Positions 25,785-35,833 of a stretch of DNA of 64,000 nt are shown here, in pieces (within the stretch, counting starts at the first letter, position 1; each line of letters starts with the position of its first letter). Below the pieces are notes generated by a model. It saw only the letters and a list, made by a program, of their open reading frames with translations, did no database searches and was not told the origin of the DNA. The position numbers were made by a program, and so were the translations under genes. Where the stretch lies: NCBI RefSeq assembly GCF_013911755.1, contig NZ_JACESP010000001.1:186001-250000 (forward strand). Direction: 5' to 3'. Source of the stretch: Sphingosinicella sp. (GTDB lineage: Bacteria > Pseudomonadota > Alphaproteobacteria > Sphingomonadales > Sphingomonadaceae).

Positions 25785-27506
25785 ATGCTGACCGAACTCG
25801 ACAAGGCGCAGGACAAGGCTATCGCAGCGATCACGGCGCCCGGCGGCCAGCTGGAAGTGATCGAAAAGACGGTCAAGGGCGTACCGCTCAAGGTCTTCAA
25901 GAACGCGCCGCCGACAATGCGCGAGTTTTTCCAGTTCTTCTTCGCGCACAATGCCGCGCGCGAATTCCTCGTCTATGGCGAGGAGCGGATGACCTTCGCG
26001 GACGTTTATGCGAAGGCGCTGCGCATCGCGGCGGCGGTGCAGCACAAATACGGCATCGCCAAGGGCGACCGCGTGGCGATCGCCATGCGAAACTATCCCG
26101 AATGGATCATGGCCTATATCGGCCTCGTCCATCTCGGCGCGGTGGTCGTACCGATGAATGCATGGTGGCAGCCCGAAGAGCTTGCCTATGGCCTCTCCGA
26201 CAGCGGCGCGCGGCTTGTTATTGCGGACGAGGAGCGTCTGCGCCGGCTCGGCGCGATCGAGGGCCTGTCGGTGCCGGTGGTTGCTGTCCGGACCAGCCAT
26301 GGTGTGGTCGCCGAGCACGGTGCGGACCTTCTCGACGACATCCTGGAAAGCAGCCCGACGGATACGTGGTATCTGCCGCCGATCGCGCCCGACGACGATG
26401 TGAGCATCCTCTACACGTCCGGCTCGACCGGATTCCCCAAAGGCGCCGTGGCGACGCATCGCGGCGTCGTGCATGGCGCGTTCTCGTATCTGGTGCAGGG
26501 CCTTGCGCTGTTGAAGCTGTCCGAAGCCTCGGGCGCATATGTGCCGCCGCAGCAGATCATGCTGCTGACCGTGCCGCTGTTCCACGTCACGGGCCTTGTA
26601 CCGCTGATGCTCGTGTCGGTGGCGATCGGCCGCAAGTTCATCATGATGCACCGCTGGGACGCGGGCGAAGCGATCCGGCTGATCGACAAGGAGAAGTGCA
26701 CCTATTTCGTCGGCGTGCCGACGATGACGCACGAGATCATGTCGCACCCGGACCGCGACAAGTACGACCTTTCCACGGTTACGGACTGGGCCGCCGGCGG
26801 CGCGCCGCGCCCGGCGGAACATGTCGAGCGGCTGGCGAAGGCGATTCCCACGGGGAAGCCGGCGATCGGTTACGGCCTTACCGAAACGAACGGGGTGGGC
26901 GCCGGCATCCTCCGCGAATCCTACCTCGCGCGTCCGACCTCGACGGGTCGTGCTTCCAAGCCCGTCGTCGAGATCGCGATCCTCGACGACGAGGGGAATG
27001 CGCTTGCGCCGCAGGCGGTGGGCGAGGTGTGCATCCGTTCGGCGGCGAACGTGCGCGGTTATTGGCGGCGCCCGAAAGAGACGGCGGAGGCTTTCGACAA
27101 GGCGGGATGGTTCCACACCGGCGACGTCGGCTACCTCGACGAGGACGGCTTCCTGTTCATCGTCGACCGCAAGAAGGACATCATCATCCGCGGCGGCGAG
27201 AATATCAGCTGCCAGGAAGTCGAGGCCGCAATCTATGCACATCCGGCCGTGCTGGCGGCAAGCGTGTTCGGGCTTCCCGACGACCGGCTCGGCGAGATCG
27301 TGGGTGCCGTGGTCTACCTGAAACCGGGCGAGAAGGCGGAGCCGGAGGCGATCATCGACTTCACGCGCCAGCACCTCGCGGCGTTCAAGGTGCCGGCGCG
27401 GCTCTGGGTTTCCGACGAGCCGCTGCCGCGTCTGGGTTCGGAGAAGATCGACAAGGTGAGCCTGCGCAAGACCTACCGCGAACGGCATCGCGGCGAAGCG
27501 GCCTGA
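25785..27506 (+). CDS. Acyl-CoA synthetase (AMP-forming, class I adenylate-forming)
   Basis: A 573-residue ligase that activates a carboxylic acid to its CoA thioester through an acyl-adenylate. The P-loop YTSGSTGFPKG lies near residue 209, GYGLTETN near 364, the hinge motif DRKKDIIIRGGENIS near 463, and the catalytic lysine in GSEKIDKVSLRK near the end. The substrate class cannot be read from the motifs; its position directly after the dehydrogenase pair suggests it activates their substrate. Length and domain order are normal. Confidence 0.92.
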   Translation: MLTELDKAQDKAIAAITAPGGQLEVIEKTVKGVPLKVFKNAPPTMREFFQFFFAHNAAREFLVYGEERMTFADVYAKALRIAAAVQHKYGIAKGDRVAIAMRNYPEWIMAYIGLVHLGAVVVPMNAWWQPEELAYGLSDSGARLVIADEERLRRLGAIEGLSVPVVAVRTSHGVVAEHGADLLDDILESSPTDTWYLPPIAPDDDVSILYTSGSTGFPKGAVATHRGVVHGAFSYLVQGLALLKLSEASGAYVPPQQIMLLTVPLFHVTGLVPLMLVSVAIGRKFIMMHRWDAGEAIRLIDKEKCTYFVGVPTMTHEIMSHPDRDKYDLSTVTDWAAGGAPRPAEHVERLAKAIPTGKPAIGYGLTETNGVGAGILRESYLARPTSTGRASKPVVEIAILDDEGNALAPQAVGEVCIRSAANVRGYWRRPKETAEAFDKAGWFHTGDVGYLDEDGFLFIVDRKKDIIIRGGENISCQEVEAAIYAHPAVLAASVFGLPDDRLGEIVGAVVYLKPGEKAEPEAIIDFTRQHLAAFKVPARLWVSDEPLPRLGSEKIDKVSLRKTYRERHRGEAA

Positions 27507-27562
27507 AGGGCGAGCGGAGACGCCGCATCGACAGGCCGTTTCGTCCGCGATAAACCGCAGGG

Positions 27563-29827
27563 ATGGACGCCAAGACACCACCGCCCGCCCAACGGAAACG
27601 GGAGCTTCCGAAGCTGCCGCAGATTTCACGCCGCAAATTGCTGATCGGCATCGGCGCGGGCGCGGGGCTCGCGATTGGTTACGCGGTGTGGCCGCGCCGG
27701 GTGCCGCTCAATCTCGCGGTGCGCGAGGGCGAGACGCTGGTGAACGCGTGGCTCAAGATCGGCGCGGACGGGCGCATCGCGATCGCCGTGCCGCAGGCGG
27801 AAATGGGGCAGGGCGTCTACACGTCGCTACCGCAGCTTCTGGCGCACGAACTCGGCGCGGACTGGAAGATGATCTCGGTGGAACCCGCGCCGCTGCATCC
27901 GGTCTATGCCAATCGGGCAATGGCCGAAGGCATGGCGGCGGAAGCGCCCGGCTTCCTGCAAGGCATCGTGCGCTGGGCAGCGACAACGATGGTGGAGCGG
28001 TATTCGCTGCAGCTGACCGGCGGTTCGACCTCGGTCGCGGCCTATTGGGAACCGCTGCGGACGGCGGGCGCTGCAGCGCGCGCGCTGCTCTGCGCGGCTG
28101 GCGCGAAACGGCTGGGCGTCGATGTGGCGGCGTGTGATACCGCGAACGGCTTCGTCGTCGCGCCGGGAAACAAGAAGATCGCGTTCAAGGATCTGCTCGC
28201 GGATATCGATCCCGACGATGCGCCCGAGGAACCCGAATGGCGGCCGGACGGCAAGGGGCCCTTCCTCGGTCAGCCGATGCCGCGCCTCGATACGCCCGCG
28301 AAGGTGGACGGCAGCGCGCAGTTCGGTGCGGACGTTCGCCTGCCGGGCATGATTTACGCGGCGATCCGGGGCGTGCCGCACGGCGCGAAGGAACTGGCAT
28401 CGGCGCAGCTTCCGAAGTCGGCGCGCAAGGGTGGCGTGATCGGGCTCGTCACCGGCGCGCGCTGGTACGCTGTGACGGCGGACACGTGGTGGGCGGCGCG
28501 GCAGGCGCTCGACCTCGTCGATCCTGATTTCGAGCCCGGCGAGACGATGGCCGACAGCCTCGCGATCGAGGAAGCGCTCGATACCGCGCTCCACGGCGAC
28601 GACGGCACGATCTTCGAATCGAGCGGCGACATCGATGAGGGGCTTGGAGCGGGCAAGCGGATCGAAGCCGATTATTCGGTGCCGTTCCTCGCGCACGCCT
28701 GCATGGAGCCGATGACGGCGACGGCGCGCTTCGAGAGCGGCAAGGTTGAGGTTTGGGTGCCGACGCAGTCCGCGACGCTCGTCGTGTGGCGCGTCGCCGA
28801 GGCGCTCGGTATCGCCGAGCAGGATGTGACGGTTTTCCCGACGCTGCTCGGCGGCGGTTTCGGACGCAAGGCGGAGGTGGACGCGGCGGTGCAGGCGGCG
28901 CTGATCGCGCGCGATGCCGGCAGAGCCGTGCAGCTGATCTGGCACCGCGAGGAAGACATGGCGCGCGACATGTATCGCCCGCCCGCCAAGGCGCGGCTGC
29001 GGGGTGCTGTGAACGCCGACAAGAAGATCGGCGCGTTCGACATCAAGATCGCCGCGCCGAACCTCGGCGAGAGCTTCATGTCGCGCAACATCCCCGCGCT
29101 CGCGAGCGGCGGCGACAGTGCGGCGATGCTGGAGGGCGCGCTTGCGCTTCCCTATGCGGTGCCCGTGTTCCGCGCCGCGCATGTCGACGTGCCGACGCCG
29201 GTTCCGCTCGGCTACTGGCGCTCGGTGGGGCACAGCTACACGGCGTTCTTCTGCGAAAGCTTCGTCGACGAGCTGGCGCACGCCGCCGCCGTCGATCCGT
29301 TCGAGTTCCGCCTGCGCATGATGGAGGAGGGCTCGCGCGAAGCTGAAGTGCTGAAGACCGCCGCGTCGCGCGGTGCGTTCTCGGCGGTGAGCGAGGATCA
29401 CATCGGCCGCGGCATCGCCATCCACAAGAGCTTCGGCTCGATCGTCGCCGAGGTCGTCGAGGTCGAGGCGCCGAGCATCGAGCAGGTGACGGTGAAGCGC
29501 GTGAGCTGCGTGATCGATTGCGGGCGCATCGTGAACCCGGACATCATCAAGGCGCAGATGGAAAGCGCGATCATCTTCGGCCTGTCCGCCGCGCTGCACG
29601 GGCAGGTGCGCTTCACGGACGGGGAGGCGGAACAGCTCAATTTCGACACGTATCCGCTGCTGCGGCTCGACGAGACGCCCGAGATCGACGTGCACATCAT
29701 GGAATCGGATGCGCCCCCAAGCGGCGTGGGCGAACCCGGCGTGCCGCCGCTCGCCCCTGCGCTCGTGAATGCGATTTTCGCAGCGACGGGCGAGCGCCTG
29801 CGCGACCTTCCGCTCTATCGCTACTGA
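27563..29827 (+). CDS. Xanthine dehydrogenase-family molybdopterin-binding subunit (IorB-like), Tat-exported
   Basis: A 754-residue molybdenum hydroxylase large subunit resembling isoquinoline 1-oxidoreductase beta (IorB) and membrane-bound aldehyde dehydrogenases. A twin-arginine signal is present (SRRKLLIG from about residue 23, then a hydrophobic stretch), so it is exported folded to the periplasm. Molybdopterin contacts include [12 protein letters not shown] (about residue 430), and the catalytic glutamate lies in GVGEPG near residue 726. Partners normally needed for electron transfer (a [2Fe-2S] IorA-like subunit, often a cytochrome c) are not adjacent. hemH overlaps its stop by one base. 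Confidence 0.88.
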   Translation: MDAKTPPPAQRKRELPKLPQISRRKLLIGIGAGAGLAIGYAVWPRRVPLNLAVREGETLVNAWLKIGADGRIAIAVPQAEMGQGVYTSLPQLLAHELGADWKMISVEPAPLHPVYANRAMAEGMAAEAPGFLQGIVRWAATTMVERYSLQLTGGSTSVAAYWEPLRTAGAAARALLCAAGAKRLGVDVAACDTANGFVVAPGNKKIAFKDLLADIDPDDAPEEPEWRPDGKGPFLGQPMPRLDTPAKVDGSAQFGADVRLPGMIYAAIRGVPHGAKELASAQLPKSARKGGVIGLVTGARWYAVTADTWWAARQALDLVDPDFEPGETMADSLAIEEALDTALHGDDGTIFESSGDIDEGLGAGKRIEADYSVPFLAHACMEPMTATARFESGKVEVWVPTQSATLVVWRVAEALGIAEQDVTVFPTLLGGGFGRKAEVDAAVQAALIARDAGRAVQLIWHREEDMARDMYRPPAKARLRGAVNADKKIGAFDIKIAAPNLGESFMSRNIPALASGGDSAAMLEGALALPYAVPVFRAAHVDVPTPVPLGYWRSVGHSYTAFFCESFVDELAHAAAVDPFEFRLRMMEEGSREAEVLKTAASRGAFSAVSEDHIGRGIAIHKSFGSIVAEVVEVEAPSIEQVTVKRVSCVIDCGRIVNPDIIKAQMESAIIFGLSAALHGQVRFTDGEAEQLNFDTYPLLRLDETPEIDVHIMESDAPPSGVGEPGVPPLAPALVNAIFAATGERLRDLPLYRY

Positions 29828-30846
29828 TGCTGCCGCAAGGTCATCCGCCGGTCGCTGACCCAAAGGTCGGTGTGCTCATCGTCAACCTCGGGTCGCCGGA
29901 CGCGCCGGAGCCGGCGGCGGTAAAGCGCTACCTGAAGGAGTTCCTGTCGGACCGGCGCGTGGTCGAGATCCCGGCGCTCCTCTGGCAGCCGATCCTGCGC
30001 GGCATCATCCTCAATACGCGCCCGGCGAAAAGCGCCGCGCTCTACGCCTCCATCTGGGACCGCGACCGGGGCGATTCGCCGCTTCGCGTGATCACGGCCG
30101 ACCAGGCGTCGGCATTGCAGGCTGCGCTTCCCGACGTCCGCGTGGATTTCGCCATGCGCTACGGCAATCCTTCGATCCCGGACCGGCTCGCCGCGCTCAA
30201 GGCCGCAGGCTGCACGCGCATTCTCGTGATGCCGCTCTATCCGCAATATTCGGCGGCGACGACGGCGACCGTCATCGACAAGGTCGGCGATACGCTGAAG
30301 GCCATGCGCTGGCAGCCCGCGCTGCGCTTCCTGCCGCCCTATCACGACGACCCACTCTATATCGCCGCGCTCGCAGAGGACGCGCGCACGGCGCTCGCGG
30401 CGCTCGATTTCGAGCCCGACGTGCTTGTCGCGTCGTTCCACGGAATGCCCGAGCGCACGCTTGAACTCGGCGATCCCTATCATTGCCACGCCCAGAAAAC
30501 GGCGCGGCTGCTCCGCGAGGCGCTGGGGCGCGATGAAACGGATTTCCGCACCGCGTTCCAGTCGCGTTTCGGCAAGGCCGAATGGCTGAAACCCTATCTC
30601 GACAAGACACTCGAATCGCTGGCCCGCGAGGGCGTTCGCAAGATCGCCGTGATCGCGCCGGGCTTCAGCGCCGATTGCATTGAAACGCTCGAAGAGATCG
30701 CGATTCAGGGGCGTGAGCTGTTCCTCCACGCGGGTGGAACACATTTCGCTTATTTGCGCTGTCTCAATGCCGAACCGGCCGGAATGCGGATGCTGAGAGA
30801 ACTCGCCGCGCGCGAACTTGCCGGTTGGCGCGAATCGGGTCATTGA
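29827..30846 (+). CDS. hemH: Ferrochelatase
   Basis: A 339-residue enzyme inserting Fe2+ into protoporphyrin IX, the last step of heme synthesis in the protoporphyrin branch. The catalytic His is in [11 protein letters not shown] (about residue 201). Other conserved parts are the N-terminal [24 protein letters not shown] and the C-terminal [15 protein letters not shown]. The start overlaps the upstream stop as TGATG, implying coupled translation with the molybdoenzyme gene. Confidence 0.95.
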   Translation: MLPQGHPPVADPKVGVLIVNLGSPDAPEPAAVKRYLKEFLSDRRVVEIPALLWQPILRGIILNTRPAKSAALYASIWDRDRGDSPLRVITADQASALQAALPDVRVDFAMRYGNPSIPDRLAALKAAGCTRILVMPLYPQYSAATTATVIDKVGDTLKAMRWQPALRFLPPYHDDPLYIAALAEDARTALAALDFEPDVLVASFHGMPERTLELGDPYHCHAQKTARLLREALGRDETDFRTAFQSRFGKAEWLKPYLDKTLESLAREGVRKIAVIAPGFSADCIETLEEIAIQGRELFLHAGGTHFAYLRCLNAEPAGMRMLRELAARELAGWRESGH

Positions 30847-30907
30847 TTGCAACAGAATTGAAAAAAGCGAGCAGTACCGGCCAATTGCACTTGGGAGGAG
30901 AGTCATC

Positions 30908-31630
30908 ATGGGTCGCGTAGCTATCGTCACGGGCGGATCGCGTGGCATCGGCGAGGCGATCAGCCTCGAACTTCAGAAAATGGGCATGAAGGTGGCCGCG
31001 AACTATGCGGGCAACGACGAGAAGGCGCGTGAGTTCACCGCGCGCACGGGCATCCCGACGTACAAGTGGGACGTCGGCGATTTCGATGCCTGCCAGGAAG
31101 GCGTCCGCAAGGTCGAAGCCGATCTCGGGCCGGTCGACGTGCTCGTCAACAACGCGGGCATCACGCGCGACGGCACGCTCACGAAAATGGACCGCAAGAG
31201 CTGGGACGAGGTGATCGACGTCAACCTTGGCGGCTGTTTCAACATGGCGAAGGCGGTGTTCGACAGCATGAGATCGCGCGGCTACGGGCGTATCGTCAAC
31301 ATCGGCTCGATCAACGGGCAGGGCGGCCAGTACGGCCAGGTGAACTATGCCGCCGCCAAATCCGGCATCCACGGTTTCACCAAGGCGCTCGCGCAGGAAG
31401 GCGCGCGCTTCGGCATCACCGTGAACGCGCTTGCACCAGGTTATATCGATACGGACATGGTGGCGGCGGTGCCCGAAGCCGTGCTCGAGAAGATCGTCGC
31501 CAAGATCCCGGTCGGGCGGCTCGGCAAGGCGAGCGAGATCGCGCGGGGCGTCGGCTTCCTTTGCGCCGAGGATGCAGGCTTCGTCACCGGGTCAACGCTG
31601 TCGATCAACGGCGGCCAGCACATGTATTGA
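30908..31630 (+). CDS. phbB: Acetoacetyl-CoA reductase
   Basis: A 240-residue short-chain dehydrogenase that reduces acetoacetyl-CoA to (R)-3-hydroxybutyryl-CoA with NADPH, the second step of polyhydroxybutyrate synthesis. The cofactor motif GGSRGIGEA is at residues 9-17. The catalytic Ser is in NIGSINGQ and the Y-x3-K pair in NYAAAKSG. The sequence is closer to PhaB/PhbB than to FabG (for example NAGITRDGTLTKMD). GGGAGGAG precedes the ATG at 30908. No phaA or phaC is adjacent. Confidence 0.9.
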   Translation: MGRVAIVTGGSRGIGEAISLELQKMGMKVAANYAGNDEKAREFTARTGIPTYKWDVGDFDACQEGVRKVEADLGPVDVLVNNAGITRDGTLTKMDRKSWDEVIDVNLGGCFNMAKAVFDSMRSRGYGRIVNIGSINGQGGQYGQVNYAAAKSGIHGFTKALAQEGARFGITVNALAPGYIDTDMVAAVPEAVLEKIVAKIPVGRLGKASEIARGVGFLCAEDAGFVTGSTLSINGGQHMY

Positions 31631-31633
31631 GAC

Positions 31634-31840
31634 GTGTCGGGGCTCATCAAGCGCTCGGTGACGATCGCCGGGCATCGCACCTCGGTGAGCCTCGAACCCG
31701 TGTTCTGGGATGCGCTCGTGGCGGCGGCGGAGGCTGAGGGGCGTTCCGTCAACGCGCTCGTCGCCGAAATCGACGAGGCGCGGACCACCAACCTTTCAAG
31801 CGCGATCCGGGTTTTTCTGTTCGAGCGGCGGGGTGGCTGA
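31634..31840 (+). CDS. Ribbon-helix-helix domain protein (RHH_4 type)
   Basis: A 68-residue protein starting at GTG 31634, three bases after phbB. It opens with a basic beta-strand (LIKRSVTIAGHRTSVSLE) followed by EPVFWDALVAAAEAEG and VNALVAEIDEAR, the pattern of the small alphaproteobacterial RHH_4 family. Such proteins have a DNA-binding ribbon fold, but the targets of this group are unknown. Co-transcription with phbB would allow a regulatory link, which is inference only. Confidence 0.8.
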   Translation: MSGLIKRSVTIAGHRTSVSLEPVFWDALVAAAEAEGRSVNALVAEIDEARTTNLSSAIRVFLFERRGG

Positions 31841-31845
31841 CGGGT

Positions 31846-31927
31846 TGTACGTCCCTAGACTTCGCTCGGGATGAGTACCCTTTTTTACTCTACGTCCATC
31901 ATCCCGAGCGAAGTCGAGGGATGTACA
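31846..31927. repeat. Large inverted repeat, possible bidirectional terminator
   Basis: The 29-base arms at 31846-31874 and 31899-31927 are complementary except at two positions, separated by a 24-base loop holding a run of six T. The arm core is a TCCCTNGACTTCGCTCGGGATGA-like sequence, which I recall as a dispersed repeat type in sphingomonads and other bacteria. It fills the gap between two convergent genes (the ribbon-helix-helix gene and purK), where a stem this strong would end transcription from both sides. Confidence 0.8.
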
Positions 31928-31932
31928 CCGTT

Positions 31933-32994
31933 CTACTCAAGCCAGGTGACGTGGCCCATCTTGCGGCCGGGCTTCACTTCGCTCTTGCCGTAGAGGTGCA
32001 GGTGCGCGCGGGGGTCCGCGAGGATCGCCGCCCAGTCGTTTGCGTCTTCGCCGATCAGGTTCTTCATGCGCACGGCGCGCGCGCTAAGGCCGGTTTCGCC
32101 GAGCGGGAGACCGCAGATGGCGCGGATATGGTTCTCGAACTGGCTGGTGTGCGCGCCCTCGATCGTCCAGTGGCCGCTGTTGTGGACGCGCGGAGCCATC
32201 TCGTTGAACACGGGCCCATCGGCGCAGCCGAAGAATTCGAGCGTCAGCAGCCCCACGTAATCCAAGGCATCGGCAACCTTGCGCGCCATTGCGGCGGCGT
32301 CTTCGACGTGTGCGGCGAGCGCGGCGGGGGCGGGCACTTCGGATAGTGCGAGGATGCCGCTCTCGTGCGTGTTGCGCGGCGCCGGGTAGACAACGCTGCT
32401 GCCGTCCTCGGCGCGCGCGAGCAGGATCGAGAATTCGGCGTCGAAGCGGACGAAGCCCTCGTAGACTGACGGGTTTTCGCCAATGTCTGCCCATGCCGTG
32501 TCGAGGGACGTATCGGCATTGATGCGGACCTGCCCCTTGCCGTCGTAGCCGAAGCGACGTGTCTTCAGGATGCCGGGGGTGCCGATCTCGCGCACGGCCG
32601 TTTCAAGCTCGGCGCGTGAGGAGACGGAGCGGTAGGGCGCGGCACGGCCGCCGAGGCCGGTGAAGAAGTCCTTTTCGGCAAGCCGGTCCTGCGCGATGCG
32701 CAGCGCGCGGGCGCCGGGGCGCGTCGGCACGCGCGATTCGAGGAATTCGAGGCTCTCGGCGTCGACGTTCTCGAACTCTACCGTCACCACGTCCACCGCG
32801 GCCGAGAAGGCTTCGAGCGCGGCATGATCGGTGTAGGCCGCGCGGGTGACGGCGGCGGAAACGTCGCCGGCGGGAAGCTCCGTCTCCGGCGCGAAGATGT
32901 GGACGCGGTAGCCCATGCTTGCTGCCGCCATCGCAAGCATACGGCCAAGCTGGCCGCCGCCCAAGATGCCTATCGTGGAACCGGGTGCGATCAT
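31933..32994 (-). CDS. purK: 5-(Carboxyamino)imidazole ribonucleotide synthase
   Basis: A 353-residue ATP-grasp enzyme that carboxylates AIR with bicarbonate and ATP in purine synthesis, feeding Pur[13 protein letters not shown] (about residues 9-20) is the N-terminal signature; [12 protein letters not shown] is the ATP-grasp loop, and [17 protein letters not shown] is the conserved active-site segment. The start is the ATG at 32994, overlapping the purE stop by four bases. purE-purK are coupled in the usual order. Confidence 0.95.
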   Translation of the reverse strand: MIAPGSTIGILGGGQLGRMLAMAAASMGYRVHIFAPETELPAGDVSAAVTRAAYTDHAALEAFSAAVDVVTVEFENVDAESLEFLESRVPTRPGARALRIAQDRLAEKDFFTGLGGRAAPYRSVSSRAELETAVREIGTPGILKTRRFGYDGKGQVRINADTSLDTAWADIGENPSVYEGFVRFDAEFSILLARAEDGSSVVYPAPRNTHESGILALSEVPAPAALAAHVEDAAAMARKVADALDYVGLLTLEFFGCADGPVFNEMAPRVHNSGHWTIEGAHTSQFENHIRAICGLPLGETGLSARAVRMKNLIGEDANDWAAILADPRAHLHLYGKSEVKPGRKMGHVTWLE

Positions 32995-33479
32995 TCGGGT
33001 TTTTCGGCGACCGCCTCGGTCTGCTTCGCGCGCCACTGGACCAGACGCTCGTGGACGGCGGCATCATGCGTGCCGAGAATCGCGGCGGCGAGCAGCGCGG
33101 CGTTGATGGCGCCCGGCTTGCCGATGGCAAGCGTGCCCACGGGGATGCCGCCGGGCATCTGGACGATGGAAAGCAGGCTGTCCATGCCCTTCAACGCCTT
33201 CGATTCGACAGGAACGCCGAGCACCGGGAGCGCGGTCATCGACGCGGCCATGCCCGGCAAATGGGCGGCGCCGCCCGCGCCGGCGATGATCACCTTGAGG
33301 CCGCGTGCTGCCGCGCCGTGCGCGTAGCCATATAGCCGGTCAGGTGTCCGGTGCGCTGAAACGATGCGCGTTTCGTGTGTGATTTCAAGCGCTTCGAGCG
33401 TTTCCGCGGCATGACGCATGGTTTCCCAGTCAGACTGGCTGCCCATGATGATGCCGACCAGCGGCTGTGTTTCCGACAT
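32991..33479 (-). CDS. purE: N5-carboxyaminoimidazole ribonucleotide mutase
   Basis: A 162-residue class I PurE converting N5-CAIR to CAIR. The substrate-binding GSQSDWETM (about residues 13-21), the catalytic-loop His in SAHRTPDR, and the [12 protein letters not shown] segment are all present. It is the upstream partner of purK, with a four-base overlap. A diguanylate cyclase gene diverges from it. Confidence 0.95.
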   Translation of the reverse strand: MSETQPLVGIIMGSQSDWETMRHAAETLEALEITHETRIVSAHRTPDRLYGYAHGAAARGLKVIIAGAGGAAHLPGMAASMTALPVLGVPVESKALKGMDSLLSIVQMPGGIPVGTLAIGKPGAINAALLAAAILGTHDAAVHERLVQWRAKQTEAVAEKPE

Positions 33480-33611
33480 GCTTTCCCGCGCATCCTTCCC
33501 CGAAAGCGGCGCAACCTACTTTCGGCTCGCCGCGCTGTCTATGTTCACCTTACGCACATTATTTTATGCGCAGAATGCCTATCATGGCCCGCAACTGGCC
33601 GGGAGAAAAGG

Positions 33612-34343
33612 ATGACGCGGATCGAGGAGGGCGGACGCGCCGCGCGTGCCTATGGGCGCGTGCAGACACGTGCCGCGCTCGCATCGGTGCCTGCCCTGGG
33701 CGACGCTCTGGCCGGGATTCCCGAAGCTGAACCTGCCACCGCGATCGCGGAGGTGGCAGCGGCAGCCCTGCCGGAGCATCTGCGCGATGCCTTTGTCGCG
33801 CTGCTCGCGGAAACCGAGGAGCTTCGCCGGACGCTCGCCATCGCGCGGCGGCGCATCGAGGAGCTTGAACGGCTTGTGGAGGCGGACGAGCTGACCCCGG
33901 TCGCCAATCGGCGCGGGCTGATCCGCGACCTTGCACGCACGCTCGCGGAGGTCGGGCGGCACGGCGTCCGGGCGGCGCTGATCTTCATTGATGTCGACAA
34001 GCTGAAAATGGTCAACGACCAGTATGGCCACCTCGCGGGGGATGCGGCGCTCGTCCATATCGGCGAGACGCTGCGCGCGAAGCTGCGCGAATCCGATACG
34101 GTGGCGCGCCTCGGCGGCGACGAGTTCGCGGTGATCGTGCGCCATGTCGATGCGCAGCAGGCGCAGGCGAAGATGGAGCAGATCGTGGCGGCGGTCGCGG
34201 CGACGCCGGTGCGGCTGGGCGATGAAAGCTTCACCATCACGATTTCGGCGGGCCTCCATGTGCTGTCGCCCGGCGAGACCGTGGAAAGCGTGCTGCGGTT
34301 CGCGGACAGCGCGATGTACGTGCACAAGGCGGACAAGCGCTGA
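33612..34343 (+). CDS. Diguanylate cyclase (GGDEF domain)
   Basis: A 243-residue protein with a short alpha-helical N-terminus (residues 1-95, partly coiled coil around EETEELRRTLAIARRRIEEL-like residues) and a GGDEF domain (about 96-243). The active-site GGDEF is intact near residues 168-172. An inhibitory I-site RESD sits five residues upstream, so product feedback by c-di-GMP is likely. No membrane segment is seen, so it is probably cytosolic. The start ATG at 33612 follows GGGAGAAAAGG. The input signal is unknown. Confidence 0.93.
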   Translation: MTRIEEGGRAARAYGRVQTRAALASVPALGDALAGIPEAEPATAIAEVAAAALPEHLRDAFVALLAETEELRRTLAIARRRIEELERLVEADELTPVANRRGLIRDLARTLAEVGRHGVRAALIFIDVDKLKMVNDQYGHLAGDAALVHIGETLRAKLRESDTVARLGGDEFAVIVRHVDAQQAQAKMEQIVAAVAATPVRLGDESFTITISAGLHVLSPGETVESVLRFADSAMYVHKADKR

Positions 34344-34422
34344 CGGGCAAAAAATGTCGGCGCTGCACTTCCGAAGGCGCGTTCCGATGGAAATGTAACC
34401 TCCGCGCGCTATAAGCGGCGGC

Positions 34423-35829
34423 ATGTCCGATGATGTTCTGGAAAAGGATCTGGTTCCGGTGCCGCGCGAGGCGCTGGAAGACAACCGGCTGACGGGCGCT
34501 TTCGTCGATGAAGTGACGGACGCGCTTGCCGCCGGCGATACCGCGCGCGTGCAGGAACTCGTCGAGCCGCTGCACCCCGCCGATATCGCCGACCTCATCG
34601 AACAGGTGGAGCCGGGCGAACGCCAGGTTCTCGCGGCTGCGCTCGGCGATGTGCTCGACGCGGACGTCATCTCGGAAATGAACGAGGTGGTGCGCGAGCA
34701 GCTGATCGATGTGCTCGATGCCGGTCAGGTCGCCGACGTTGTCACCCAGATGGAGACCGACGACGCGGTCGCCATCCTCGAGGACATGGACGAGGAGGAC
34801 CAGGCCGAAGTCCTCCGCTCGCTCCCCGCCGACGAGCGCGCCGCCATCGAGGAGGCGTTGAGCTACCCGGAAGAGTCCGCCGGGCGCCTGATGCAGCGCG
34901 ATCTGATCGCGGTGCCGGAATACTGGACCGTCGGTCAGGTCATCGATTTCCTGCGGCAGGCGGGCGACGATGTGACGAGCGATTTCTGGGAAATCTTCGT
35001 CGTCGACCCGTCGCACAAGCCGCTGGGCACGATGCGGCTTTCGCTGGTGCTGCGTTCGCCGCGCAACGTCCTCGTCAGCGACGTGATGGAGCGCGAGCAG
35101 ACATTGATCCCGGTCGATATGGACCAGGAAGAGGTCGCGCTGCGCTTCCAGAAATATGCGCTGATTTCGGCCGCGGTCGTCGATACGTCCGGGCGCCTCG
35201 TCGGTGTGATCACCGTCGACGACGTCGTCCATATCATTCAGGAAGAGGCTGACGAGGATATCCTCCGCCTGTCGGGCGCCGGCGACGGCGACATCAACGA
35301 CAATGTACGCGAGATCGTTTCCACGCGCCTGCGCTGGCTCGTTCTCAATCTCGGCACGGCGATCATTGCTTCCATCGTCATCGGTTTCTTTGCGGGCACG
35401 ATCGAGAAAATGGTGGCGCTCGCCATTCTGATGCCCATCGTCTCTGCGCTCGGCGGCAATGCTGCGACGCAGACGATGGCGGTGACGGTGCGCGCGCTCG
35501 CCACCGACCAGCTGACCGAGGCGAACACGCGGCGCACGATCGTGAAGGAGATTCGCGTCGCGCTGATCAACGGCGCGTCGATCGCGTTCCTCGTCGGCGT
35601 GGCGGCCGGGCTTTATTTCATGAACATCCACCTCGGCCTCGTCATCGCGACTGCCATGATCGGCAACATCCTCGTCGCGGGTATCGCCGGCGTCATGGTG
35701 CCGCTGACGCTCGACCGCATGGAGGTCGATCCCGCAGTCTCGTCGCCCGTCTTCGTCACGATGACGACGGACGTGATGGGCTTCCTGTTCTTCCTCGGCC
35801 TCGCCGCGGCGACCGGCCTCGCGGGCTAG
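34423..35829 (+). CDS. mgtE: Magnesium transporter MgtE
   Basis: A 468-residue Mg2+ channel of the inner membrane. The N domain (about residues 25-135, rich in repeated acidic helices) and two CBS domains (about 140-265) form the Mg2+-sensing gate. Five transmembrane helices fill residues 300-468, including the conserved LGGNAATQTMAVTVRALA segment. A response regulator gene begins four bases after it, so the two are probably co-expressed. Confidence 0.94.
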   Translation: MSDDVLEKDLVPVPREALEDNRLTGAFVDEVTDALAAGDTARVQELVEPLHPADIADLIEQVEPGERQVLAAALGDVLDADVISEMNEVVREQLIDVLDAGQVADVVTQMETDDAVAILEDMDEEDQAEVLRSLPADERAAIEEALSYPEESAGRLMQRDLIAVPEYWTVGQVIDFLRQAGDDVTSDFWEIFVVDPSHKPLGTMRLSLVLRSPRNVLVSDVMEREQTLIPVDMDQEEVALRFQKYALISAAVVDTSGRLVGVITVDDVVHIIQEEADEDILRLSGAGDGDINDNVREIVSTRLRWLVLNLGTAIIASIVIGFFAGTIEKMVALAILMPIVSALGGNAATQTMAVTVRALATDQLTEANTRRTIVKEIRVALINGASIAFLVGVAAGLYFMNIHLGLVIATAMIGNILVAGIAGVMVPLTLDRMEVDPAVSSPVFVTMTTDVMGFLFFLGLAAATGLAG

Positions 35830-35833
35830 GCCC

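Noticed and set aside
25605-29863. Two minus-strand open frames of about 675 codons each
   Set aside because: Antisense to the acyl-CoA ligase and the molybdenum hydroxylase genes; no recognisable motif.
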